Assembly: GCA_018700655.1 (NCBI GenBank)
Contig: JABIUG010000475.1
Location: 1 to 9,694 of the forward strand
Reading direction: 5' to 3'
Source of the DNA: Rhodospirillaceae bacterium
GTDB lineage: Bacteria; Pseudomonadota; Alphaproteobacteria; SP197
DNA: 9,694 bases
Notes under the pieces: model-generated
What the model was told of the DNA's origin: nothing
The model's database searches: none
Seen by the model: the letters and a program-made list of their open reading frames with translations, nothing else
Shown: positions 1-6,306 of the stretch, one piece after another
Layout: each line of letters begins with the position of its first letter
How positions within the stretch are numbered: position 1 is the first letter of the stretch
Program-made: the position numbers and the translations under genes

Positions 1-940
1 ACATGCTGTAGTGGCAGGCGCCGGTCGCCTTGATCTCGGCGACCATCTTTTCGGCACAGCTTTCGGGATCGCCGAAGGGTAGGTTCTCCAGAATCGTGTC
101 CAGGCTGGGTTCGTCCTCGTAAGGTTGCGGGACGACCTCGATGCCGTTGAGTTTTTCGTACTGGCCACGAAAGGCCATCACGAGGCGGGCGGTATAGAGC
201 ACACGCTCGGCCGCATCGCGGGCATCCTCCTTGTCGTCGGTGACATAGATCGAGCGGTTCATGGCAAACGGCAAAGGCCCCTTGTGGCCTGACTCGATGA
301 AGTTTTTCTCGATGTGGCCGCGCACGCCCAGCAACGCGTCAGTGCCTGCCCCGCCGACCGTGACAAAGGGGACGTAGCCGGCCTTGGCGACGCGCGCCAG
401 ATAGGCCGGTTCGTTGCCTGCCGTGAACACCGGCGGGCGCGGCTTCTGCAGGACCGGCGTGCCGATCGGTGTTTCGGGAATCTGGAAGTATTTGCCGTCA
501 TAGGCGACCCGGCCCTCGGCCATGCCCATTTCCAGGATATCCATGATCTCGTGCGTGATCGCCCAGTTTTCGCCGAGGTCGTGGCCGAAACGTTCGAACT
601 CGAAGGCCTGGTAGCCCGAGCCGTAACCGATCACCAGGCGGCCGTCGGAGAGCTGATCGACCATGCCGATTTCTTCGAGCAGGCGCAGCGGGTGGTAGAG
701 CGGCAGGACCAGCACGGCCAAGCCCATCTTGATCCGCGTTGTGCGTGCGGCGACATGACTCGCCAGCATCAGCGGCGAGGGGCACATGCAGTAATTGCCG
801 AAATGGTGTTCGGTCAGCCATGCGGTGTCGAAGCCGATCTCTTCGGCCAGCTGGATCAGGTCGATCGTTTCCTTGTAGATCTCGGCCGTCGGTTTGCTGA
901 CGTCGCGCTGGGGCATGAGTGAAAAGATGCCAAGTTCCAT
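1..940 (-). CDS. LLM-class (luciferase-like) flavin-dependent oxidoreductase, C-terminus off the left edge
   Basis: The minus-strand frame is open from ATG at 940 to the window edge, giving 313 residues of a family usually somewhat longer than that. Landmarks of the bacterial-luciferase fold are visible. Residues 32-47 read AEEIGFDTAWLTEHHF, with the His pair aligned to the active-site His region of LuxA. Residues 66-84 (RTTRIKMGLAVLVLPLYHP) form a typical TIM-barrel strand and loop. DQLSDGR (95-101) and IGYGSGY (104-110) follow. Such enzymes use reduced FMN supplied by a separate reductase plus O2, as monooxygenases on ketones, sulfonates, alkanes and other substrates; the substrate here is unknown. 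The start has a good ribosome site (AAGGAG, 7 nt spacing) overlapping the stop region of the upstream SDR gene, 14 nt away, so the two are coupled in one operon. No signal peptide is seen, so it is probably cytoplasmic. Confidence 0.9.
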   Translation of the reverse strand, partial: MELGIFSLMPQRDVSKPTAEIYKETIDLIQLAEEIGFDTAWLTEHHFGNYCMCPSPLMLASHVAARTTRIKMGLAVLVLPLYHPLRLLEEIGMVDQLSDGRLVIGYGSGYQAFEFERFGHDLGENWAITHEIMDILEMGMAEGRVAYDGKYFQIPETPIGTPVLQKPRPPVFTAGNEPAYLARVAKAGYVPFVTVGGAGTDALLGVRGHIEKNFIESGHKGPLPFAMNRSIYVTDDKEDARDAAERVLYTARLVMAFRGQYEKLNGIEVVPQPYEDEPSLDTILENLPFGDPESCAEKMVAEIKATGACHYSM

Positions 941-954
941 GAGAGTACTCCTTC

Positions 955-1698
955 CTAGATTCCGACGATGACGGCGCCGCCGTTCGGGCTGATGCATTGG
1001 CCGGTGATGAAGCTCGACCGGTCGGTCGAAAGAAACAGCACCGCTTCAGAGAGTTCTTGCGGCTGGGCCCAGCGGCCCATCGGCACCAGGGCTTCGGCCT
1101 TGCGAATGCCTTCTTCGCCGCGCTGGGCAAGTTCCATCTCGGTCCAGACGCCGCCGGGCGCGACCGCATTGACGTTGATGTTGTGGGGTGCGAGTTCCTT
1201 GGCCCAGGCCTTGGTCAGGCCCAGCAGGGCCGCCTTGGCGCCGCAGTAGTGGGAGTGGCTGGTATAGGCGACCATGCCCCAGACCGAGGAGATGTTGACG
1301 ATCTTGCCCCAGCGTTTTTCCTTCATCGCGGGAACCACGGCCTGGGTCGCGAAAAACGCGCCCTTCACATGGATCGCGAACATTTCGTCGAACCCGGCCT
1401 CATCGATCTCTTCGAGCGTTCCTGGCCGATCGATCCCCGCGTTGTTGACCAGGACATCGACCGGCTCGATGCCTGCGAACTTGGTCTTGAGATCGGTCAC
1501 ATCGGAGATATCGCCGACCATGACCTCGACCGCGCCGCCTTGTTCACGCACCAGTGCCGCGGTCTGGTTCGCCAGGTCGCCATCAATATCCTGCACGACA
1601 ACTGCAGCACCCTGTGCGGCCATCACCATGGCATGGGCACGCCCCATGCCGCGGCCTGCGCCTGTAATCAATGCCCGTCTTCCATCGAGTTCAGCCAT
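955..1698 (-). CDS. SDR-family NAD(P)-dependent oxidoreductase (SDR 1)
   Basis: A 247-residue classical short-chain dehydrogenase of normal length. It has the cofactor motif TGAGRGMG (12-19), an acidic Asp37 after the second strand (VVVQD) favouring NAD(H) over NADP(H), NNAG (85-88), and catalytic Ser138, Tyr151 (YCGAK) and Lys155. The position that is Asn in the usual N-S-Y-K tetrad is His110 here (FAIHVKGAFF). The family oxidises alcohols or reduces ketones. I place the start at the second of two adjacent ATGs because AGGAG lies 6 nt before it and only 3 nt before the ATG at 1701, which would add one Met. It sits between SDR 2 (45-nt gap) and the flavin monooxygenase (14-nt gap) in a minus-strand operon. 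The SDR assignment is firm; the substrate is not determined. Confidence 0.95.
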   Translation of the reverse strand: MAELDGRRALITGAGRGMGRAHAMVMAAQGAAVVVQDIDGDLANQTAALVREQGGAVEVMVGDISDVTDLKTKFAGIEPVDVLVNNAGIDRPGTLEEIDEAGFDEMFAIHVKGAFFATQAVVPAMKEKRWGKIVNISSVWGMVAYTSHSHYCGAKAALLGLTKAWAKELAPHNINVNAVAPGGVWTEMELAQRGEEGIRKAEALVPMGRWAQPQELSEAVLFLSTDRSSFITGQCISPNGGAVIVGI

Positions 1699-1743
1699 CA
1701 TGCTCTCCTAGAGATGAAAAATCGCTTCCGTGACCGTACGGGC

Positions 1744-2478
1744 TCAGCGCATGCCATAGCCACAGCCTGCCACGACGGTTTCACCGGTGATACTCCGGCT
1801 GGCGTCGCTGGCAAGAAACGACACGACCTCGGCAATGTCTTCGGGTTCGGCGACCCGATCCAGCACGGTTCCCACCCGCTCCCTCTCCAGGAAGCCGCCG
1901 CGTTTGGCACGCTCGGTTGCGATCGGTCCGGGAGCAACCCCGTTCACCCGGATACCGTCGGGGCCATAGGCAGCGGCAAAACTGCGGGTCAGGCTGTTCA
2001 CGCCGGCCTTGGAAGCCGAGTAATGCACCATGCCCGGTTTCGGCAGATGGGCATCGACCGAGGAGATGTTGATGATTCCGCCGCTGCCCTGTTCACGCAT
2101 GGTCGGGACGGCTGATTTCATCATGTTGAAGGTGGAGACCAGGTTGGCATCAAACATTGCATGCCAGATCTCGGCGCTGAGATCCTCGACCGATGCACCC
2201 GTGTAGTCGCCTGCGACGTTCACCAGGATGTCGAGGCGGCCAAATCGCTCAAGCGTGCGCGCCACGAGATCGCTGCACGCCTGGCTGTCGGCAAGTTCCG
2301 CTTCCAGTGCCAGCACGGACCCGTCGACCGCCTTGGCCGACTCGTCAAGGCGCGTTCCCGTGCGGTCTGTCATGGTGATATCAGCGCCACGCTGCGCCAG
2401 CATGACCGCGACTGCGCGCCCAAGGCCGCCGGCCGCTCCGGTGACCAAGGCAACCTGATGATCAAAGCGGTGTGACAT
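1744..2478 (-). CDS. SDR-family NAD(P)-dependent oxidoreductase (SDR 2)
   Basis: A 244-residue classical short-chain dehydrogenase. It shows TGAAGGLG (13-20), Asp39 at the end of the second strand (ITMTDR), LVNVAG (86-91) and the full tetrad Asn113, Ser141, Tyr154 (YSASK) and Lys158. It ends in a glycine-rich tail like those that follow the ITGxxxxxDGG element. The Asp39-Arg40 pair suggests NAD(H) but does not settle it. The start MSHRFDHQVALVTG fits family N-termini, with AGGGA 6 nt upstream. An in-frame ATG at 2520 would add 14 residues of unlikely sequence. It is the first gene of the minus-strand operon, divergent from a LysR regulator that probably controls it. It differs clearly from SDR 1, so the two may act on different intermediates or stereoisomers; that is inference. 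Confidence 0.95.
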   Translation of the reverse strand: MSHRFDHQVALVTGAAGGLGRAVAVMLAQRGADITMTDRTGTRLDESAKAVDGSVLALEAELADSQACSDLVARTLERFGRLDILVNVAGDYTGASVEDLSAEIWHAMFDANLVSTFNMMKSAVPTMREQGSGGIINISSVDAHLPKPGMVHYSASKAGVNSLTRSFAAAYGPDGIRVNGVAPGPIATERAKRGGFLERERVGTVLDRVAEPEDIAEVVSFLASDASRSITGETVVAGCGYGMR

Positions 2479-2538
2479 TCGATTTCCCTGGTGTTGATCG
2501 CCGGCAGCCCCTTTCGGCATGGATCGGGGGGCGGCGGC

Positions 2539-2594
2539 CTAATGCTCTTGACCAAAGTGAACTTGCTTGAACTGGCGACACAATCCAGTAATTT
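2539..2594. promoter_or_regulatory. Candidate operator/promoter between the SDR operon and the LysR gene
   Basis: The 149-bp divergent gap holds three TGA(A/C)C-type repeats with TGA at 2549, 2558 and 2568, about one helical turn apart, as in multi-site LysR operators. CTAAT at 2539-2543 equals the short core known for E. coli GcvA binding, though five bases can occur by chance. For the plus-strand LysR gene, TTGAAC (2567-2572) and TAATTT (2589-2594), with a 16-bp spacer, make a plausible sigma-70 promoter overlapping the repeats, which would allow autoregulation. No convincing minus-strand promoter was found by eye. Confidence 0.35.
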
Positions 2595-2627
2595 TTTTGC
2601 TCACATCAGAATAAATTGTTCGAATCC

Positions 2628-3545
2628 ATGCGCCGCAATCTTCCGCCACTGAACGCCAGCAAGGCTTTCGAGACTGCTGCCCGGCATTTGAGCTTCAAGG
2701 CTGCCGCCGAGGAGCTGCTGGTCACTCCCCAGGCGGTCAGCCATCAGATCAAGGTTCTCGAAGACTGGTTTCAGACCGCACTCTTCATCCGGCGTAATCG
2801 ATCGATTGTACTCACCGCCACCGGCACTGCGTTCCTGCCCGTCGTCAGGCAGGCACTGGACAGTCTGGAAGCCAGTGCAACCGCCTTGGCACGGGTGCGT
2901 TCACCCAACATCCTGACCATCAATGCTCCCCCGACCTTTGCCATCCGCTGGTTGATCCCGCGGCTCGACCGGTTTCGCATGGCGCTTTCCGATCTGGATT
3001 ACCGCCTCACCACATCGGTCGAACTGCCTGATCTGTTATCAGGATCGATCGATGTCGCGATCCACTGGAGGCAGGTACGTGACATTTCTGGCCTGCAGTC
3101 CGAGCTTCTCATGGCGCTCGACCTTGTACCGGTGTGCAGCCCCGAACTGATCGGCAAGCGCAAGATCAGCAGCCCCGCAGAATTGCTGGATTTTCCGCTC
3201 ATTCGTCACACCTTTGATCCCGGCCTCTGGGATATCTGGGCGCAGTCGGTGGTCGGAGACGACATCCTGGCCCCCGAAGGGCTACGCTTCGATAGTGACC
3301 TCTACATGATCGAGGCTGAAGTCGAAGGCCAGGGCATATGTCTGATCACCCGCGAGGAAGTGGTGCGCGACCTGCAGTCGGGACGTCTTGTCATTCCGTT
3401 CGACAAGGTTCTGCCGCGCGCCGGGCAGGTCCATCTGGTCTATCCGCGCGCACGTCAGGCCGATCCCGAGATCATGGCCTTTCGGGATTGGATCCTGGAT
3501 GAGATCGCTGGATTCCGTCGTGATGCCGCCGACCGGGCAGGTTGA
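2628..3545 (+). CDS. LysR-family transcriptional regulator, GcvA type
   Basis: A 305-residue protein of normal LysR length. Residues 5-64 form the winged helix-turn-helix: LPPLNASKAFETAARHLSF, then AAEELLVTPQAVSHQIKVLE with the recognition helix near 34-46. The rest is the two-lobed effector-binding domain. The RRNLPPLNA opening is typical of the GcvA subgroup. I choose ATG 2628 because it gives this opening; TTG 2616 in the same frame would add four residues, and neither start has a strong ribosome site. The gene is divergent from the SDR/monooxygenase operon, the usual layout for a LysR activator and its target, so control of that operon is the likeliest role. The effector is unknown. Confidence 0.93.
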   Translation: MRRNLPPLNASKAFETAARHLSFKAAAEELLVTPQAVSHQIKVLEDWFQTALFIRRNRSIVLTATGTAFLPVVRQALDSLEASATALARVRSPNILTINAPPTFAIRWLIPRLDRFRMALSDLDYRLTTSVELPDLLSGSIDVAIHWRQVRDISGLQSELLMALDLVPVCSPELIGKRKISSPAELLDFPLIRHTFDPGLWDIWAQSVVGDDILAPEGLRFDSDLYMIEAEVEGQGICLITREEVVRDLQSGRLVIPFDKVLPRAGQVHLVYPRARQADPEIMAFRDWILDEIAGFRRDAADRAG

Positions 3546-3609
3546 GCCTGAAGGCCGACGCGGTATGTTCGTGAATTCGTTTTTCGTTATCGTCAGATCA
3601 GTCTGTGGC
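3546..3609. other. Intergenic gap after the LysR gene
   Basis: A short AT-richer gap between the LysR stop codon and the tRNA promoter. I see no gene and no clear hairpin-plus-U-tract terminator in it. Confidence 0.5.
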
Positions 3610-3638
3610 TTGCTTCGTTGCGCCTCTCCCGCTAGGTT
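3610..3638 (+). promoter_or_regulatory. Promoter of the tRNA-Ser gene
   Basis: TTGCTT (3610-3615), a 17-bp spacer and TAGGTT (3633-3638) form a sigma-70-type promoter ending 12 nt before the tRNA. The stretch just after the -10 (CCGCGCC) is GC-rich, the kind of discriminator found at stable-RNA promoters under growth-rate or stringent control. The promoter lies on the chromosomal side of the insertion, so the element does not disturb tRNA transcription. Confidence 0.6.
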
Positions 3639-3650
3639 CCGCGCCTTCTA

Positions 3651-3738
3651 GGAGGGGTGGCCGAGCGGTTTATGGCGCACGCCTGGAAAGCGTGTTGGGT
3701 GCAAGCCCTCGCGGGTTCAAATCCCGCTCCCTCCGCCA
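3651..3738 (+). tRNA. tRNA-Ser (anticodon GGA)
   Basis: A complete 88-nt class II tRNA. The acceptor stem GGAGGGG pairs with TCCCTCC (3728-3734, one G-U pair), followed by discriminator G3735 and encoded CCA. The D-arm lies within 3660-3676. The anticodon stem CACGC/GCGTG (3678-3682, 3690-3694) holds loop CTGGAAA, so the anticodon is GGA (3685-3687), reading UCC/UCU. A 16-nt variable arm (3695-3710), as expected for serine tRNAs, precedes the T-arm GCGGG-TTCAAAT-CCCGC (3711-3727). It is the probable integration target of the downstream element, which has preserved a full tRNA. Confidence 0.97.
3711..3738 (+). other. Probable attL core (3' end of the tRNA gene)
   Basis: P4-type integrases commonly recombine within the T-arm-to-CCA segment of tRNA genes, and the integrase here starts 145 bp further on. 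The exact crossover block cannot be fixed, because no second copy of this segment is found in the rest of the window; the right-end copy must lie beyond it. Placement is inferred from the family and from position. Confidence 0.5.
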
Positions 3739-3745
3739 CTCCCCA

Positions 3746-3844
3746 GTCCAGTACCGTCTAGCGTCGTCCAGAATAGTGGCAGGAAACTGCCCCTGTTCCT
3801 TTTCTGTTTGTCCACTTGCGTCCATGGCGGTCCAACCACATCTA
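3746..3844 (+). repeat. Helically phased GTCCA-like repeats beside attL
   Basis: GTCCA occurs at 3746, 3766, 3810, 3820 and 3830, with one-mismatch copies GTCTA at 3756 and a two-mismatch copy ATCTA at 3840. The first array is therefore 3746/3756/3766 and the second 3810/3820/3830/3840, each with exact 10-bp steps. Direct repeats on one face of the helix, between an att core and the int gene, suggest arm-type integrase sites or recombination-factor sites. They also cover the region where the int promoter must lie. The pattern is seen; its function is inferred. Confidence 0.55.
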
Positions 3845-3883
3845 GGTTAGAATGGGGTGGATTTAGGGTTTGTAGGTGATCGC

Positions 3884-5122
3884 ATGAAGCCAAGAGGACG
3901 ACATCCGATTAACGCGCTTTCCGCCGTCCAGGTCAAGAACCTCAAGAAGGCGGGCAAGTACGCAGACGGCAATGGGCTGTACCTGATCGTTGACCCATCG
4001 GGCGCGAAGCGCTGGATGTTCCGCACTGTTGTCCAGGCTCGAAAGAGCCCCCGCAACAGAACGGGCCGCATCGATATGTGGTTGGGTAGCACGCAACTGG
4101 TTCAATTGGCCGAGGCGCGGGAGATTGCGCTGCGCTATCGCAAGATCGCTCGCGAGGGTGGTGACCCTGTTGCTTTGAAGCGGACCGAGAAAGAAAGGCC
4201 GACGTTCCGGCAGGCCGCGCAGACCGTCCACGAGAACAACAAAAAGGCGTGGAGCAACGGCAAACACGTCAACCAGTGGATCACGACACTGGAGACCTAC
4301 GCTTATCCCGTCATTGGCGACAAGCGCGTGAACCAGATCGCGACTGCCGACATTGAGAGCATCCTGCAGCCCATATGGCTAGAGAAGCCCGAAACCGCCC
4401 GCAGGGTGCGCCAGCGCATTCGTGCCGTGCTGGATTGGGCTACCAGCGCTGGGCATAGAGAAGGTGCCAACCCTGCCATCACCGTTGGACCCGGCCTCCC
4501 CAAGCAAAGGGCGAAGGTAAAGCACCATAGGGCCATGCTCTACGCAGAGGTGCCGGCGTTCGTGCGGTCCCTCAACGAAAGCGACGCCGCCAATGCGGTT
4601 CGGCTGGCGCTTGAATGGACCATTCTCACGGCGGCGCGGACCAGCGAAACGCTCGGCGCGACCTTCTCGGAGATTGACTTGGAAGCCGCTGTTTGGACGG
4701 TGCCACCGGAGCGGATGAAGGCAGATGTTGAACATCGCGTTCCATTGGCGGGTCGCTGTCTGGAGATCGTCGAACGGGCAAGGGGTCTAAGCGACGGTCA
4801 GGGTTTCGTGTTCCCCAGCAATAGATATCGGAAACCTCTTTCGAATGTGGCGATGCTTCAGATCTTGCGGCGACGGGAACTGGACTGCACGGTTCACGGG
4901 TTCCGGTCCTCGTTCCGGGATTGGGCGGCAGAGCAAACCAGCTTCCCAAGAGACGTGTGTGAGGCTGCCCTGGCGCATGTCGTCGAGAACAAGGTCGAGG
5001 CCGCATACCGTCGAAGCGATCTGTTTGGGAGACGCCGTGCGCTCATGGAAGCATGGGAGGACTACGTCGGGAATGCTGCCAGCACCGTCGTGCAGTTGTC
5101 ATCTGCAAGGCGCAAGCCATGA
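3884..5122 (+). CDS. int: Tyrosine site-specific integrase, P4/DUF4102 type
   Basis: A 412-residue intact integrase of typical length. Residues 10-50 form the N-terminal arm-binding domain (LSAVQVKNLKKAGKYADGNG, then LYLIVDPSGAKRWMFR). A core-binding domain follows at about 100-200, then the catalytic domain with Arg252 (TAARTSE), Lys279 (ERMKAD), His338-x-x-Arg341 (HGFRSSFRDW), His365 and nucleophile Tyr375 (VEAAYRRSD), so all catalytic residues are present. I choose ATG 3884, with AGGTG 5 nt upstream. GTG 3857 in frame would add nine residues that do not look like the family. It catalyses integration at the neighbouring tRNA-Ser and, with a directionality factor, excision. Its stop overlaps the next start (ATGA), coupling the two. 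Confidence 0.95.
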   Translation: MKPRGRHPINALSAVQVKNLKKAGKYADGNGLYLIVDPSGAKRWMFRTVVQARKSPRNRTGRIDMWLGSTQLVQLAEAREIALRYRKIAREGGDPVALKRTEKERPTFRQAAQTVHENNKKAWSNGKHVNQWITTLETYAYPVIGDKRVNQIATADIESILQPIWLEKPETARRVRQRIRAVLDWATSAGHREGANPAITVGPGLPKQRAKVKHHRAMLYAEVPAFVRSLNESDAANAVRLALEWTILTAARTSETLGATFSEIDLEAAVWTVPPERMKADVEHRVPLAGRCLEIVERARGLSDGQGFVFPSNRYRKPLSNVAMLQILRRRELDCTVHGFRSSFRDWAAEQTSFPRDVCEAALAHVVENKVEAAYRRSDLFGRRRALMEAWEDYVGNAASTVVQLSSARRKP

Positions 5123-5760
5123 CTCCAGAAGAGAGAGCTTACGTTGAAGAGCCCTGTCGCCAATGCAGATTTGAGGAGTGGATGCAGCGATCATACTGGA
5201 CGAGCCACGAAGCCACTTGCATCTCGCTGGGCTGGGAACCCAGTGAGGTCGATTGGGGGAGCCGTCGTGGCTTGTGGCGATGGCACAAGCTTTGGGAGTC
5301 CGCGCGTCGATACAAGCAGAGGCGCGACACGATCGATGTTGCACTTCATGCTGGAGATTTGGGAGAGCCGATGTTCCCTCCGGCGTCACGGTCTGAACTG
5401 CAAGGCCGCGTGGATTTGGTGGCGGGAACATCGACACCCACTCAAATGATGTTTCGGTCTGGCATCTTTGCGGCCTGGGCTAGGGATACGGGGATCGACC
5501 TGCATGAGGAGTACGAAAGCCTTGCAGGCCGTGGTGGGATGCCTATATCGACTGCGGCGGCAGAATTGGAATGCTGCAACTGGCTAACCGACCTGATGAA
5601 AGCAGGGCCGAAAGCGCATACCAAGAAACACTATCGCAATGAGGCGATGAGCCGCTTCGCCGGCAGGCTTTCGGATCGAGGTTTTGTAAGGGCCTGGGCC
5701 TCCGCCCAAACCGCTGTGCCGGATGCCGATTGGTCCAAGTCTGGACCATCGAAGAAATAG
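5119..5760 (+). CDS. Hypothetical protein translationally coupled to the integrase
   Basis: A 213-residue protein starting at an ATG whose last bases form the integrase stop (ATGA). I do not recognise the family. Visible features are CxxC at 13-16 (PCRQC), a tryptophan-rich N-terminal third (SYWTSHEATCISLGW, DWGSRRGLWRWHKLW), a basic patch RRYKQRR, and a basic C-terminal segment ending DWSKSGPSKK. The WxxxEAxxLxxGxxP-like stretch near 27-41 recalls small helical domains of mobile-element proteins, but that is only an impression. No signal peptide or membrane segment is seen. Coupling to int suggests an accessory role in recombination, or cargo read through from int. The longer frame upstream (from 5053) lies inside int and is not supported. 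Confidence 0.75.
   Translation: MTPEERAYVEEPCRQCRFEEWMQRSYWTSHEATCISLGWEPSEVDWGSRRGLWRWHKLWESARRYKQRRDTIDVALHAGDLGEPMFPPASRSELQGRVDLVAGTSTPTQMMFRSGIFAAWARDTGIDLHEEYESLAGRGGMPISTAAAELECCNWLTDLMKAGPKAHTKKHYRNEAMSRFAGRLSDRGFVRAWASAQTAVPDADWSKSGPSKK
5731..5748. repeat. Inverted repeat TGGTCCA-AGTC-TGGACCA
   Basis: A perfect 7-bp inverted repeat with a 4-nt loop near the 3' end of the preceding gene, 9 nt before its stop codon. No T-run follows, so it is not a standard intrinsic terminator. It contains GTCCA in both orientations, the same pentamer as the attL array, so it may be a further binding site for the same protein. Confidence 0.4.
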
Positions 5761-5784
5761 CTCCCAGAGGGTATTCGTCGCACC

Positions 5785-5817
5785 GATTCGAATCACCAGT
5801 TTAGGTGTGGCCACTAA
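5785..5817. promoter_or_regulatory. Palindromes upstream of alpA
   Basis: The 136-bp gap between the int-coupled gene and alpA holds GATTCGAATC (5785-5794), a perfect 10-bp palindrome. It also holds TTAG-GTG-TGGCCA-CTAA (5801-5817), a near-palindrome interrupted by three bases. Such sites are natural operators for a small dimeric regulator such as AlpA or an unseen repressor. I could not identify a convincing -35/-10 pair nearby, although an AT-richer stretch with TAATAT (5834-5839) is present. Confidence 0.35.
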
Positions 5818-5896
5818 TTTCTGAGCCTGACTTTAATATCTTGCCCTGTATCGCGTTGTGCATCTCCGCACACCGCAAATGCAGGAGACGAGATCT

Positions 5897-6097
5897 ATGA
5901 CTCGAAGAATGCTTCGTGTGAAGCAGGTCTGCGCGCAAGGCGGCTTCAGCCGTTCGACGCTCTATAACAAAATCAAGGCTGGCGACTTTCCGGCACCGAT
6001 TGAAATTGGCCCCAATGCTGTCGGGTGGCCTGCTCACGAGATTGACGCCTGGGTCGCCAGTCGGCCGCGCCGGACCTATGGCTCGGAGGGCATATAG
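5897..6097 (+). CDS. alpA: AlpA-family DNA-binding regulator / excisionase-like protein
   Basis: A 66-residue protein of normal AlpA size. It has a MerR-like winged helix: LRVKQVCAQGGFSRSTLYNK (6-25) is the helix-turn-helix, followed by the family signature IKAGDFPAPIEIG, then VGWPAHEIDAWVASR. In P4-like elements AlpA activates integrase or acts as a directionality factor, and in phage islands it controls excision. The start is set by AGGAGA 8 nt upstream; an in-frame GTG at 5858 would add residues without family resemblance. It is the first gene of a tightly packed operon (2-nt gap to the next frame) and lies downstream of int on the same strand. Candidate operator palindromes precede it. 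Confidence 0.9.
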   Translation: MTRRMLRVKQVCAQGGFSRSTLYNKIKAGDFPAPIEIGPNAVGWPAHEIDAWVASRPRRTYGSEGI

Positions 6098-6099
6098 TC

Positions 6100-6306
6100 A
6101 TGCATCCGGAAAGGCATAACCCGGCCCTCGCGGTGAGGCGAGACCGGGTTCCAGAGTTTGTCAGCACAGCGGCTGACACCTCAGGATATAGGCCTCTCAT
6201 CCGCCAGGTTCAACCTTCACGACCCGCAGGGTGTGGCTCACCGCACTGGCCCAACAGCCTGCACTACGGACGTCGCCGGTTCGTCGTCTGGGCGGTGGAA
6301 TTATGA
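6100..6306 (+). CDS. Small hypothetical protein (possible)
   Basis: A 68-residue frame, rich in Arg and Pro, with no recognised domain. Support is positional: ATG lies 2 nt after the alpA stop, with GGAGGG 9 nt upstream, and its stop overlaps the next start (ATGA at 6303-6306), matching the coupling seen along the operon. Against it, two perfect hairpins occupy codons 7-26 and the composition is not clearly protein-like. It could instead be a leader read mainly to carry ribosomes to the next gene, or untranslated RNA. Confidence 0.45.
   Translation: MHPERHNPALAVRRDRVPEFVSTAADTSGYRPLIRQVQPSRPAGCGSPHWPNSLHYGRRRFVVWAVEL
6118..6178. other. Two tandem hairpins just after alpA
   Basis: Hairpin 1 has outer stem AACCCGG (6118-6124) with CCGGGTT (6144-6150) and inner stem CTCGC (6127-6131) with GCGAG (6138-6142) around a 6-nt loop. 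Hairpin 2 pairs TGTCAGC (6159-6165) with GCTGACA (6172-6178) around a 6-nt loop. No T-tract follows either. They could attenuate expression, set mRNA stability between alpA and the replication genes, or bind protein as DNA. Confidence 0.5.

Noticed and set aside
314..2475. Long plus-strand frames opposite the SDR/monooxygenase operon, including a 372-residue one from 997 to 2115
   Set aside because: They are antisense shadows of well-recognised genes in GC-rich DNA, have no family resemblance and lack ribosome sites.
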